Origin: an uncultured Lachnospiraceae bacterium
GTDB lineage: Bacteria; Bacillota; Clostridia; Lachnospirales; Lachnospiraceae
Assembly (NCBI GenBank): GCA_910588215.1
Contig: CAJUQJ010000013.1
Location: 1 to 64,000 of the forward strand
Reading direction: 5' to 3'
DNA length: 64,000 bases
Positions 34,034 through 43,151 of the stretch are shown piece after piece. The first letter of the stretch is position 1, and each line of letters starts with the position of its first letter. Below the pieces are notes generated by a model that made no database searches, was not told where the DNA came from, and was given only the letters and a program-made list of their open reading frames with translations. The position numbers and the translations under genes were made by a program.

Positions 34034-34064
34034 TGAATAAGAAAACTCCTTTCAAGACATACTA
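34034..34064 (+). promoter_or_regulatory. sigma-G (forespore) promoter
   Basis: TGAATA (34034-34039), an 18-nt spacer and CATACTA (34058-34064) match the Bacillus sigma-G consensus very closely. It lies about 95 nt before the germination gene, and forespore expression is expected for SpoVAF/GerA-type proteins. Confidence 0.7.
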
Positions 34065-34163
34065 GTACAACGAATAATAAATAATTGTACAGATTTCTGG
34101 CCTGATACTGATTATTCGTTATACCAGCAGCAAGAAGTAATGTCATGGAAGGAGTTTTTAATT

Positions 34164-35597
34164 GTGCAGAAAAGAGAAGAAGCAAATGTGAGAATGACTA
34201 CCTCCCTGCAACAGACGATGTCGTATATGAAAGAGAGAATGGCGCCGGACACAAGTTTTGATGTGGTCTACCGTGTGATCGAGGTAGGCGGACGACAGGC
34301 ATGTATCTATTTTATAGACGGGTTCTGCAAGGATGAGCTGATGATGAAGATCCTGCAGTACTTTATTGGACTGAAAGCCGAGGATATGCCGCAGAATGCC
34401 TATGAAATGGCGAAGAAGGCAACCCCGTATGTGGAAGTGGACTTGAAAGATAAGTGGGAGGATATTTTGTACAATATCCTGTCTGGGGTGTTTGCGCTGT
34501 TTATAGACGGCTATGACAGATGCGTCCTTCTCGATTCCAGGACTTATCCCGCCAGAGGAGTGGAGGAACCGGACAAGGATAAGACGCTGCGCGGTTCCAA
34601 GGACGGGTTTGTGGAGACGGTGGTCTTCAATACGGCATTGATCAGACGCCGGATCCGGAGCACGGAGCTTCGTATGGAAATGATGAATGCCGGAAAGAGC
34701 TCCCGCACGGATATCGTTCTCTGCTACATGGATAATCGGGTGGATCATGGGTTCCTGGATAAAGTGAAGAAAAGGATTGAAAATATCAAAGTAGATGCTT
34801 TGACAATGAATCAGGAGAGCCTTGCCGAGTGCCTGTATCAGTGCAAGTGGTATAATCCTTTTCCTAAATTCAAGTTTACGGAGCGGCCGGATGTGGCGGC
34901 GGCCCAGGTGTTGGAAGGAGACATTGTCATTCTTGTGGATAACTCACCCTCGGCCATGATCGTACCGACCTCAATCTTCGATATTGTGGAGGAGGCGGAC
35001 GATTACTATTTCCCGCCGATCACGGGCACCTATCTGCGCCTTTCCCGGTTTCTGATCTCGATCTTGACCTACATCATGACACCGACTTTTCTGTTGTTAA
35101 TGAACAATCCGGAATGGGTGCCGGGATCCTTTGACTTTATCATGCTGCAGGAGGATCCGAATATTCCGCTGCTGGCACAGTTTTTGATATTGGAGCTGGC
35201 CATAGATGGGCTGAAGTTGGCAGCGGTCAATACTCCGAATATGCTGAGTACTCCATTGAGCGTGATGGCCGGTCTGGTGCTGGGAGAGTTTTCGGTCAAC
35301 AGCGGGTGGTTCAATTCGGAAGTGATGCTGTACATGGCGTTTGTAGCCATTGCTAACTATACCCAGCAAAACTATGAGCTGGGGTATGCGCTGAAATTCA
35401 TGCGGATCCTGAATCTGATCTTGACAGCGATGTTTGGGCTGTATGGTTATATTGGGGCTGTTTTGTTCTTTATTCTTGCCATCGTATGCAATAGGACATT
35501 GTCGGAGAAAAGTTATATCTACCCTTTGCTGCCCTTTAATTTCAGACAGCTTGCGAAACGTCTCTTTCGACTGCGCCTTCCGGAAGCCAAGAAATAG
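34164..35597 (+). CDS. spoVAF: SpoVAF-like spore germination protein (GerA family)
   Basis: 477 residues. A soluble N-terminal domain (to about 260; includes VYRVIEVGGRQACIYFIDGF and the GDIVILVDNSPSAMIVP end) is followed by about five membrane segments (YLRLSRFLISILTYIMTPTF, then LLAQFLILELAIDGLKLA, LNLILTAMFGLYGYIGAVLF). The KDELM/DGF motifs resemble SpoVAF more than GerAA, so it would help spore germination in the forespore membrane. GTG 34164 with AAGGAG 9 nt upstream is preferred to ATG 34140. No gerB/gerC or spoVA genes lie beside it. Confidence 0.85.
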   Translation: MQKREEANVRMTTSLQQTMSYMKERMAPDTSFDVVYRVIEVGGRQACIYFIDGFCKDELMMKILQYFIGLKAEDMPQNAYEMAKKATPYVEVDLKDKWEDILYNILSGVFALFIDGYDRCVLLDSRTYPARGVEEPDKDKTLRGSKDGFVETVVFNTALIRRRIRSTELRMEMMNAGKSSRTDIVLCYMDNRVDHGFLDKVKKRIENIKVDALTMNQESLAECLYQCKWYNPFPKFKFTERPDVAAAQVLEGDIVILVDNSPSAMIVPTSIFDIVEEADDYYFPPITGTYLRLSRFLISILTYIMTPTFLLLMNNPEWVPGSFDFIMLQEDPNIPLLAQFLILELAIDGLKLAAVNTPNMLSTPLSVMAGLVLGEFSVNSGWFNSEVMLYMAFVAIANYTQQNYELGYALKFMRILNLILTAMFGLYGYIGAVLFFILAIVCNRTLSEKSYIYPLLPFNFRQLAKRLFRLRLPEAKK

Positions 35598-35598
35598 G

Positions 35599-35658
35599 AT
35601 GACGGGAAACAAGATGACAGGAATTAGAATGACAGCAAATAAGATGTCAGGAAAGATG
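35599..35658 (+). repeat. 15-bp tandem repeat, four copies
   Basis: Four successive units of the form ATGACNGNAANNANR (35599-35613, 35614-35628, 35629-35643, 35644-35658) begin one base after the spoVAF stop. Each starts with ATG. Confidence 0.7.
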
Positions 35659-35826
35659 TAGATAAGTTGATGATTGGATTATCAGTATATTTGTGTAGTG
35701 CGTTTATTAGTATTTATAAATGGAATATAATCACATAAATTTAACTAATTATAAACTAAAATAATTAATTATAGCAAGTAAATGTTGTGCATTTTTGATA
35801 AAAAGAGAAAATACAGTTACATTTAC

Positions 35827-35971
35827 TTGTTATTTCATTTTGTTCAAAGTATAATTGAATCAACAAATCAGATTAAATGTAAACGCAATATTTTTATATT
35901 TAAAGTTTATATTTAACTAAACACCCATATCATACATTATGATACCACCATAAATAGAAGTGGGTGTTTAG
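35827..35971 (+). ncRNA. candidate small RNA with strong promoter
   Basis: TTGTTA (35827-35832), 17-nt spacer and TATAAT (35850-35855) suggest a transcript from about 35862. It would reach a composite hairpin at 35917-35971 (CTAAACACCCA/TGGGTGTTTAG with inner TATCAT/ATGATA). An 11-bp inverted repeat (CAAGTAAATGT/ACATTTACTTG) at 35775-35829 flanks the promoter. No reading frame follows and no T run is seen after the hairpin, so the RNA is uncertain. The rest of 35660-36206 has a hairpin at 36012-36037. Confidence 0.35.
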
Positions 35972-36206
35972 AAAAATATGCACACAAAATCGGAGATTTT
36001 GGTGCGCTCACGGAGTCCGCAGTGTAATGCGTACTCCTGATTGACAGGTTACTTCTACAGTAAAATTAGTTATCCTAAGCTGATTTGGTGGTAACACGAG
36101 AGAAGAGCATGACAAAAGCAGAAAGCGGACGACGGTGGGATTTCATAATGCAATTGTTAAATGCTCCTTCTTCTGGTATGATACGATAATGGAGAGAAGA
36201 GATACT

Positions 36207-37163
36207 ATGGTTTCAACAGATCGGACAAAAGAACAGATCATATTTTTAAAGCCTGAATTCAGACAGATGGTGTGGGGTGGAGACAGGCTGGGCCGCGAGT
36301 GGCACTATGAGATTCCGGGCAGTAATACTGGGGAATGCTGGGGTGTCAGCGCTCACCCGAGCGGCGACTGCCGGGTCAGGGAAGGACTGTATGAGGGGGA
36401 ATTGCTCTCAGAATTGTGGAAGAAACATCCGGAATTGTTTGGCAATACCGGGTTGGACCGTTTTCCGCTGCTGGTGAAGATCATCGATGCCAAAGCGGAT
36501 CTGAGTATTCAGGTACATCCAGATGATGCCTATGCGAATGCCAATGAGAATGGATCCCTTGGGAAGACTGAATGCTGGTATATATTGGCCTGTGATGAGG
36601 ATGCCAGGCTGGTGATCGGGCATAATGCGAAGGATAAGACAGAACTTTCTGATATGATACGGGAAGGCCGTTGGAAGGAACTGATCAGGGAGACTCCGGT
36701 GAAGAAAGGGGACTTTATACTGATCGAACCAGGCACTATACATGCCATTAAGGGCGGTATCATGGTGATGGAGACGCAGCAGAGCAGTGACATTACATAC
36801 CGTGTCTATGACTATGACAGAGTAGTGAATGGCAGGCTGAGGGAGTTGCATATTGACAAGAGTATCGACGTGATCACGGCACCGGCGGGAAGAACCGAAG
36901 AGAACATCTTAAACGCTGATGAATTGCCGGAGAACACCATGAATCTACTCTGCTCTTGTGAGTCCTTCAAGGTGTGGAAGATGGATGTGACGGAGACACT
37001 TGCCTTCGATCAGGCATATCCGTTCCTGATCATGAGTGTCATAGAAGGAGAGGGAGAGATCAATGGACGGCCGATCTGCAAGGGAGATCATTTTATCCTG
37101 TCAGACGGATTTGGCGCGGTGACACTGCGGGGAAAGATGCAGTTGATCGCATCAACAATCTGA
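36207..37163 (+). CDS. manA: mannose-6-phosphate isomerase, class I
   Basis: 318 residues. Zinc-binding class I isomerase: Gln and His in SIQVHPDD, Glu in LGKTECWYIL and His in PGTIHAI near the middle. It interconverts mannose-6-phosphate and fructose-6-phosphate. Three in-frame ATGs (36135, 36189, 36207) exist; GGAGAGAAGAG fits ATG 36207 best. It ends in a terminator and faces the histidine kinase gene. Confidence 0.9.
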   Translation: MVSTDRTKEQIIFLKPEFRQMVWGGDRLGREWHYEIPGSNTGECWGVSAHPSGDCRVREGLYEGELLSELWKKHPELFGNTGLDRFPLLVKIIDAKADLSIQVHPDDAYANANENGSLGKTECWYILACDEDARLVIGHNAKDKTELSDMIREGRWKELIRETPVKKGDFILIEPGTIHAIKGGIMVMETQQSSDITYRVYDYDRVVNGRLRELHIDKSIDVITAPAGRTEENILNADELPENTMNLLCSCESFKVWKMDVTETLAFDQAYPFLIMSVIEGEGEINGRPICKGDHFILSDGFGAVTLRGKMQLIASTI

Positions 37164-37189
37164 ATAGTAAGAAGACAGAGATGATGAAC

Positions 37190-37219
37190 GAGCCAGTGTA
37201 CGTAAAAGTACGCTGGCTC
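37190..37219. terminator. terminator-like hairpin between converging genes
   Basis: A 12-bp stem with one G-T mismatch (GAGCCAGTGTAC/GTACGCTGGCTC), loop GTAAAA. No long T run. Confidence 0.6.
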
Positions 37220-37258
37220 ATTTGCTTTCATAAGACATATGGTAGAATGCTTTGATTT

Positions 37259-39511
37259 TCAGTTATTGGAGGGCAGGACGCGGGCGATGGTCTCCAAGAG
37301 GATCGGCACGTCAATAGGTTTCGTAAGGTGCGCATTCATCCCGCTTTCTGCGGACAGTCGCTTGTCACTTTCAAATGCGTTGGCGGACAATGCGATGATC
37401 GGAATATGCGACAGAACCGGATCATCCAACCTACGGATGGCTTCCGCTGCCTGGCGCCCGTCCATGACGGGCATCTGGATGTCCATCAGTATGAAGGCGA
37501 ACTCACCGGGAGGAGAGGTTTTCAATTTCTCTACGGCCAGGTTGCCATCTGCTGCCGTCTCGATACAGAATCCCAGTTCCTGTAAAAGTTCTGTTTCGAT
37601 TTCGAGATTGATCTCGTTGTCATCCACCAGAAGGATCTTACGTCCGGATAAAAGATCCGGTAGAGAGTCGGGACAGTTATTAGAAGCCGAAGAGCTGCAT
37701 TGCTGCCGGAGGGTGAGCGTGATCGTAAAGGTACTGCCCCTGCCGGGGGTACTGTTTGCACTGATCGTTCCGTTCATCATCTCGATGATATTCTTGGCGA
37801 TAGTCAGGCCAAGGCCTGTTCCGTACACGCCGCTAAAAGTGGTGTTTCTTTCCCGCTGAAAGGGTTCAAAGATATGTTCTAAGAACTCCCGGCTGATGCC
37901 GATACCGGTATCTTTGACCATAAATTGATAAACTGCCTGCTCGTTGGGAAGCTGTTCCTTTTCGATGGCAATAATATCGATCTGTCCATTGTTTTCGGTG
38001 TATTTTATGGCGTTATTTACCAGGTTCAGGAAAATCTGGGTCAGTTTCGCGTAGTCTGCGTAGACATCAGAATGAATCAGACCGCTTAGATCGGTCTGTA
38101 TGGTAATATTCTTGTCTTCTGCCTGAGGCAGTACGGTGGCCTGTACTTCGTGTGTAAGATCAGAAAGGCTGCAAGCTGTTTCCATGATCTGCACATCTTT
38201 AGATTCCATCCAGGAGATTTCCAGAATCTGCTCGATCATGTCCAGAAGCTGTCTGCCTGCGATATCGATCTTATTAAGATAGGAGTCCAACATCGACGGC
38301 TTTCCGAGATGTTTTCGGGCAAGGGCCGTATAGCCGAAAATGGCATTGAGTGGTGTGCGCATGTCGTGGGACATATTGGAGAGAAAGGTGTCCTTCGTAT
38401 TGTTAGCTGTGCGGGCTTGCTTTAAAGCCTCCTCCAGTGCCTTCTGTTGCTTCATCTCATAGAGAATCTCGTCATCGACCCGCCTGTAACCGATGACAAT
38501 CTGGGAAATCCGCTGGCTGTTTCCGACATTGACAACGCGCAGCTGCAGATATTGTGTTTCGCCATCCGAGATGATCCGATAGTTCACATAGTAGGTCTTG
38601 CTCTCGGACAGTTTAGTCCGGATGTATGCAGGCGTTGTGACCTCTGCCACCAGTTTGCGGTCTTCCGGGTGAACCCAGGTGTTCACATAGTCAGTTGTGT
38701 ACCATTTGAACCCAAGAGTCTGGCTTGGATCCTGGAAAAGGCGCTCTGTCCTTACACTAAGCCGGTAGGGCAGTATGGCATCTGAATCCAGATCTACATA
38801 GAGGATGGATTCGTAGTTAACACTGAGACCTTCGATTACCTCCAGGCGGCGCAGGTGTTCCTGATAGATCAGTTTCCGCTCCTGGTCATAGGATTCGATC
38901 AGGGTGCGCAGCTTCAATTCGCTTTCTGCTGCTGCATTTTTGATCAGAGTACGCTGTTCGGTCAGCTGGCGCTGACGCTTCTCAGTGGCATCACTGATGA
39001 ACACATAGAAAATATCCCCGGTATCGCTGTGTACGAAATGGCCGTAATCCTCGATCCACCGAACTTGACCGTCTTTACGGATGATTCGGTATTCCACATA
39101 GTCTAAGTCGTATTTGCTCTGGGCTATCTGTTCTTGAATGCTTACTTCCACGTCAACTAAATCTTCCGGATGAACCATACCTTTGAAGGAATTGCCTGTC
39201 AGATCGCGAAACTGCGCCGCGCTGTCGCATCCGAAGATCCGCAGGAGTGCCTGATTCACATAGATGATCTGCTCTTCTTCGTCGGCATGATATATAAAGA
39301 ATCCTCCGGGCATCTGATTCATGAACCGCAGGATCCCGTTCGGTGTCTGAGCGTGGTGTTCCTCTAGCATGGCAGGAAGAGGTTGGTCTGCTGCGGACTT
39401 TAATGTGTTAATCGCAGAGAGAAAATGTGGATCTTCATGAGCCTGATCGGAAATATTGAGCAAGGTTAACATATATTCAATGATATTGGAATCTGTTGGA
39501 TATTCGTTCAA
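37259..39511 (-). CDS. hybrid PAS sensor histidine kinase with receiver
   Basis: 750 residues, no membrane segment. Two PAS-type sensor regions (about 70-200 and 225-350), HisKA with phosphoacceptor His382 in SNMSHDMRTPLNA, HATPase with NLVNNAIKYTE and the G boxes DTGIGIS and GTGLGL, then a receiver domain (about 625-745; ILLVDDNEIN, phosphorylated Asp673 in LMDIQMPVMDG, Lys in HLTKPID). The TTG start (39511) has GGAGG 6-7 nt before it. A soluble hybrid kinase of this shape usually senses an internal signal; no partner regulator is next to it. Confidence 0.9.
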   Translation of the reverse strand: MNEYPTDSNIIEYMLTLLNISDQAHEDPHFLSAINTLKSAADQPLPAMLEEHHAQTPNGILRFMNQMPGGFFIYHADEEEQIIYVNQALLRIFGCDSAAQFRDLTGNSFKGMVHPEDLVDVEVSIQEQIAQSKYDLDYVEYRIIRKDGQVRWIEDYGHFVHSDTGDIFYVFISDATEKRQRQLTEQRTLIKNAAAESELKLRTLIESYDQERKLIYQEHLRRLEVIEGLSVNYESILYVDLDSDAILPYRLSVRTERLFQDPSQTLGFKWYTTDYVNTWVHPEDRKLVAEVTTPAYIRTKLSESKTYYVNYRIISDGETQYLQLRVVNVGNSQRISQIVIGYRRVDDEILYEMKQQKALEEALKQARTANNTKDTFLSNMSHDMRTPLNAIFGYTALARKHLGKPSMLDSYLNKIDIAGRQLLDMIEQILEISWMESKDVQIMETACSLSDLTHEVQATVLPQAEDKNITIQTDLSGLIHSDVYADYAKLTQIFLNLVNNAIKYTENNGQIDIIAIEKEQLPNEQAVYQFMVKDTGIGISREFLEHIFEPFQRERNTTFSGVYGTGLGLTIAKNIIEMMNGTISANSTPGRGSTFTITLTLRQQCSSSASNNCPDSLPDLLSGRKILLVDDNEINLEIETELLQELGFCIETAADGNLAVEKLKTSPPGEFAFILMDIQMPVMDGRQAAEAIRRLDDPVLSHIPIIALSANAFESDKRLSAESGMNAHLTKPIDVPILLETIARVLPSNN

Positions 39512-39712
39512 GTGATACCTCCATCCAGCAGTCTGACAGACCGCAGCATTTTAGCATATTTAATAACGATTTTATCATAAGACGATTGTTTTGTCATTAT
39601 GCAATTCTTCGTGGCAGCAGTATAATGCCGATATGATTTTAAAGAATCTAAAATGCAGGCGCACATTTGCACGGTCTGTTTTGTTATACATATGAGAGGG
39701 GTGATACAGGAC

Positions 39713-39788
39713 ATGTCCATGGATCCGGGGGAATGGTACGACAGGATCTATCGTTACTGTTATTTCAAACTGCATGACAGAGAACTCA
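39713..39788 (+). pseudogene. truncated ECF sigma-factor start
   Basis: From ATG 39713 (or 39719) the frame reads MDPGEWYDRIYRYCYFKLHDREL, the exact type of N-terminus of ECF/sigma-70 region 2. The similarity ends at about 39788, where the 3' end of the LacI gene begins; beyond that the plus-strand frame is antisense to LacI. GAGGGG precedes the start. The rest of the sigma factor is missing, so the gene was broken by rearrangement. Confidence 0.55.
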
Positions 39789-40778
39789 TTACTCCTTCGT
39801 CGTTCCTCCATATGCGTAAGTTACCGGCAGACAGACCAGCGGTGGTTTGGACTGCCGGTTTTCCTGCAAAAGGAGTTCCACACACATCTCGGCAATCTCC
39901 GGCACGGGCTGTACGATGGTGGAGCAGGTGTACTCCTGATCCCCGAAGTGTCTGGTGCCGTCAAAGCCGATGACCTGCACATCTTCCGGAACCCGCAGTC
40001 CCATATCGTTGAGCATTTTTATGATCAGGTAGGCAAGCGTATCCGTCACACAGAAGATGCCGTCGAAGGCCAGCTTTCCCTTCTGCATGTGCTCTTTGAG
40101 AAACAGTGCAAATTTTTCGTAGGATTCCCCGTCATTGAGGATCTTCATCTTATACGTCAGACCGCGGGAAAGACAGCCGTTCTCGAAACCGGCTTTACGC
40201 TTGTTGGGTTCATTGTTTAAGGAGGAGCCGATGCGCAGGAAAGCGACATTGCGGCACCCTAAGTCGGCCAGTTTCTCGGCGGCCAGCTGGCCCCCGGCAA
40301 AGTTATCGCTGGTCACGCAGGGGATTCTTGGCCCCATGGAGCGGTCGATGGCGATAAAAGGCGTAGTCTCATCGAGGATCAGGTCGGGGTTGTAAGTAAG
40401 TCCGATGATGCCGTCCACTTTGTTCTGCTGTGCCATGGCCACATATTCCTGTTCCAGTCCCGGGTCGTAGTCGGTGGAGCAGAGCAGCATCCTGTATTTC
40501 CTCTTCAGGAGCGCGAGATTGATATGATAGACAAGGGAGGCGAAAAAGGGAAAGTAGGTGTTTGGAATCAGCAGCGCTGCCGTGCGGGTTCTGCTTGCTT
40601 TCAGTCCCTGTGCGTAACTGTTGACCTGATAATTCAGTTTCCGGATGGCTTCCTCGACGCGGATTCTGTAGGGTTCCCCTACCGGAAGACCGTTCACGAC
40701 TTTCGATACGGTGCCCAGCGCGACACCGGCTTCTTTTGCCACATCTTTCATTGTCGGGGCAGAATTTGCTTTTTCCAT
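39789..40778 (-). CDS. LacI-family regulator of the fructoside locus
   Basis: 329 residues. N-terminal HTH (TMKDVAKEAGVALGTVSKVVN) and hinge, then a periplasmic-binding-like effector domain (VTSDNFAGGQLAAEKLADLG, GIFCVTDTLAYLIIKML, VQVIGFDGTRHF). It is divergent from the ABC-GH32 genes, so it likely represses them in response to a fructoside. LacI-like palindromes are seen at 40825-40834, 41027-41038 and 41183-41196. The ribosome site for the ATG used is weak. Confidence 0.9.
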   Translation of the reverse strand: MEKANSAPTMKDVAKEAGVALGTVSKVVNGLPVGEPYRIRVEEAIRKLNYQVNSYAQGLKASRTRTAALLIPNTYFPFFASLVYHINLALLKRKYRMLLCSTDYDPGLEQEYVAMAQQNKVDGIIGLTYNPDLILDETTPFIAIDRSMGPRIPCVTSDNFAGGQLAAEKLADLGCRNVAFLRIGSSLNNEPNKRKAGFENGCLSRGLTYKMKILNDGESYEKFALFLKEHMQKGKLAFDGIFCVTDTLAYLIIKMLNDMGLRVPEDVQVIGFDGTRHFGDQEYTCSTIVQPVPEIAEMCVELLLQENRQSKPPLVCLPVTYAYGGTTKE

Positions 40779-40824
40779 TATAACAGACCAGACCTTTCTG
40801 TAAAACTGTCGGGGACGATGAAAA

Positions 40825-41196
40825 TTTCATGAAACAATGAAATGCCATGGGTGTCCTGCGTGAACCGAATTCCGGTCTGTTCATATAACCAGTTGATAGC
40901 AATACGGAAATCAAAAGGCTTCCGGTGTTTTTCGGTATTCTTCCGGCAGTATTTTTGCTTTTTTCATTATAATATAATGTTTGATTATTGTAAATACATG
41001 TAAAGACAGGACAAAAACAGCGAATATGAAACGTTACATTAAAAATGCATGTGCATTTTTAATAAAAACGGCTAAATAAATTTGTATAAATGTACAGAAA
41101 GTATAAGAATGATGATAAAAACAAAGATTTTATATTGATTTTATATTTCTAAAGTGTTATTTTAGAAACAACAAAGATATAACGTTTCATGAAACG
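40825..41196. promoter_or_regulatory. LacI-like operators in the divergent region
   Basis: TTTCATGAAA (40825-40834), TGAAACGTTACA (41027-41038) and the perfect 14-bp CGTTTCATGAAACG (41183-41196, 63 bp before the first permease ATG) share the GAAACG/CGTTTC half-sites of LacI-family operators. A 24-bp inverted repeat TTAAAAATGCA-TG-TGCATTTTTAA (41039-41062) lies against the second site. No gene lies in 40779-41258. Confidence 0.55.
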
Positions 41197-41258
41197 ACGC
41201 AAACAAGGAAACAGAGAAAGAAAACAGTGTAAAAATCGTCCAAAGAGAGGAGAACGAA

Positions 41259-42197
41259 ATGAGTAAGAACAAGTCAAAGACCGCGGCGGCGGTGATGACA
41301 CAGAGACCCTTGAAGAAGCGGATCATGGATAACTGGCAGTTGTATGCCATGCTGGCGGTTCCGGTCCTTTTGACCATTGTGTATAAGTACATACCCATGT
41401 ATGGCATCCAGATCGCTTTTCGAGATTACAAGGCGAGCAAAGGATTTACGGGGAGTGAATGGGTAGGATTTGAATGGTTCCTGCGTTTTTTCAGTGCACC
41501 GACTTTCTGGCGCATGATCAAGAATACGGTACTGCTGAGCCTGTTCAGCCTGTTGTGGAGCTTTCCGATCCCCATCATTCTGGCGCTGCTGTTAAACCAG
41601 ATGCGGTTTCACCGTTTTAAACGGGTCACACAGACGGTACTGTATGCACCGCATTTTATATCGACCATGGTCATCTGCGGTATGATCCGTATTTTTCTTA
41701 GTCCTTCGGGCGGGCTGATCAATCTGATCGCAGGTACTTCCATCGATTTCCTTACGGAGTCGGCAGCTTTTCGGACCATCTATATTGCGTCCGGGATTTG
41801 GCAGGATGCAGGCTGGGGTATTATTATCTACATGGCTACGCTGGCGAATATAGACACTTCGCTCTATGAAGCGGCTAAGGTGGACGGCGCATCTTTGTTC
41901 CAGCGGATCCGTCATATCGATATTCCGGGACTGACCTCCATCATGGTGCTGAACCTGATCATGAGCGCAGGCAGTCTGATGAATGTGGGATTCGAGAAGG
42001 TCTGGCTTCTGCAGACGGATCTGAACAAAGCCACCAGTGATGTAATCTCGGTTTATGTATACCAACAGGGTATCGAAAATGCCAAGTACAGTTATTCCAC
42101 GGCAGTGGGGCTTTTTAACACGGTGATCAATATTATCCTGCTGATTCTGGTCAACAAGATGGCCGGCAGGATATCCGACGAAACAAGCTTTATATAG
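41259..42197 (+). CDS. LplB-type sugar ABC permease
   Basis: 312 residues with about six membrane spans (opening LYAMLAVPVLLTIVYKYIPM). The EAA loop reads YEAAKVDGASLFQRIRHIDI, as in CUT1 permeases of the LplB/YtcP group. It forms the membrane channel with the next gene. GAGAGGAG precedes the ATG. No ATPase gene is in this operon; a shared MsmK/UgpC-type ATPase elsewhere is expected. Confidence 0.9.
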   Translation: MSKNKSKTAAAVMTQRPLKKRIMDNWQLYAMLAVPVLLTIVYKYIPMYGIQIAFRDYKASKGFTGSEWVGFEWFLRFFSAPTFWRMIKNTVLLSLFSLLWSFPIPIILALLLNQMRFHRFKRVTQTVLYAPHFISTMVICGMIRIFLSPSGGLINLIAGTSIDFLTESAAFRTIYIASGIWQDAGWGIIIYMATLANIDTSLYEAAKVDGASLFQRIRHIDIPGLTSIMVLNLIMSAGSLMNVGFEKVWLLQTDLNKATSDVISVYVYQQGIENAKYSYSTAVGLFNTVINIILLILVNKMAGRISDETSFI

Positions 42198-42208
42198 GGA
42201 GGGACGGT

Positions 42209-43126
42209 ATGAGAGCAATGAGTGTCAAGTCAAAGAGTGGGAAACTGTCAGGGTTTTCCGAGAGAACGAGTGATATTATCCTGGTAGTGATCTGTACGGT
42301 CGTTTTGTTTCTGGTAGCATATCCGTTGTACTATGTCCTGATCGCATCTGTATCGGACCCTTACGACGTATATGCGGGTAAGACTTTCCTGCTGCCCAGC
42401 CAGTTTACCCTGGAGGGCTATCAGGCGGTGTTTGCAGAACCGCAGATTCTGACTGGACTGTTCAACAGTTTCAAATATACGATTATCGGTACGGTGTTTT
42501 CGGTCGTTGTGCTGTATCTGACGGCCTATCCCTTAAGTGTCAAGGGGCTGCCGGGCCGGAAATTTTTAAGTATTTTCTTTATTATTACCATGTATTTCGG
42601 CGGTGGGATGGTGCCTACCTATCTGATTGTTAAGCATACCGGACTGATCAATAACATGTGGGCATTGTTTCTGCCCGGCGGCGTCGCGGTGGGTAATATG
42701 ATCATTGTGCGCAATTTCTTTGAAAACAGCATCCCGAAAGAGATGACGGAAGCCGCACAGATCGACGGCGCTTCCAAATGGAAGACTTTTATACAGATCG
42801 TAGTGCCTTTAAGCCGCTCCATCATGGCGGTAATGGTAGTGTTCAGTATGGTGGCCTACTGGAACGACTGGTTTACCTCCCTGATCTATCTGCCGTCCCC
42901 GGAAAGGGCGCCCCTGCCGCTTGTGCTGCGCAATATCCTGATCAAGAGTTCTGCCAGCGCCAGCCAGGCCAGCACGATCTCGGGCGGGTTCGCAGAGTTG
43001 AATAAGATGACGGAGATGATCAAATTCTCATCCATTATCATTGCGGCGCTGCCGATGCTTGTCATCTATCCGTTTGTACAGAAGTATTTTGAAAAGGGCT
43101 TTATGGCCGGTGCCGTAAAAGGTTGA
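42209..43126 (+). CDS. LplC-type sugar ABC permease
   Basis: 305 residues with six membrane segments and the EAA loop TEAAQIDGASKWKTFIQIVV. The C-terminus FMAGAVKG is typical of LplC/YtcP-family permeases. It forms a pair with the preceding permease, 11 bp upstream. GGAGGG lies before ATG 42209. Confidence 0.9.
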   Translation: MRAMSVKSKSGKLSGFSERTSDIILVVICTVVLFLVAYPLYYVLIASVSDPYDVYAGKTFLLPSQFTLEGYQAVFAEPQILTGLFNSFKYTIIGTVFSVVVLYLTAYPLSVKGLPGRKFLSIFFIITMYFGGGMVPTYLIVKHTGLINNMWALFLPGGVAVGNMIIVRNFFENSIPKEMTEAAQIDGASKWKTFIQIVVPLSRSIMAVMVVFSMVAYWNDWFTSLIYLPSPERAPLPLVLRNILIKSSASASQASTISGGFAELNKMTEMIKFSSIIIAALPMLVIYPFVQKYFEKGFMAGAVKG

Positions 43127-43151
43127 TTTGAACAGAAAGGCGGTTTGTGTT

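Noticed and set aside
36081..36100. T-box-like sequence TTTGGTGGTAACACGAG before manA
   Set aside because: Differs from the T-box core at several positions, lacks a matching specifier stem and terminator, and manA is not a T-box target.
39789..39973. Plus-strand continuation of the sigma-like frame past 39788
   Set aside because: It runs antisense through the LacI gene and loses all sigma-factor similarity.
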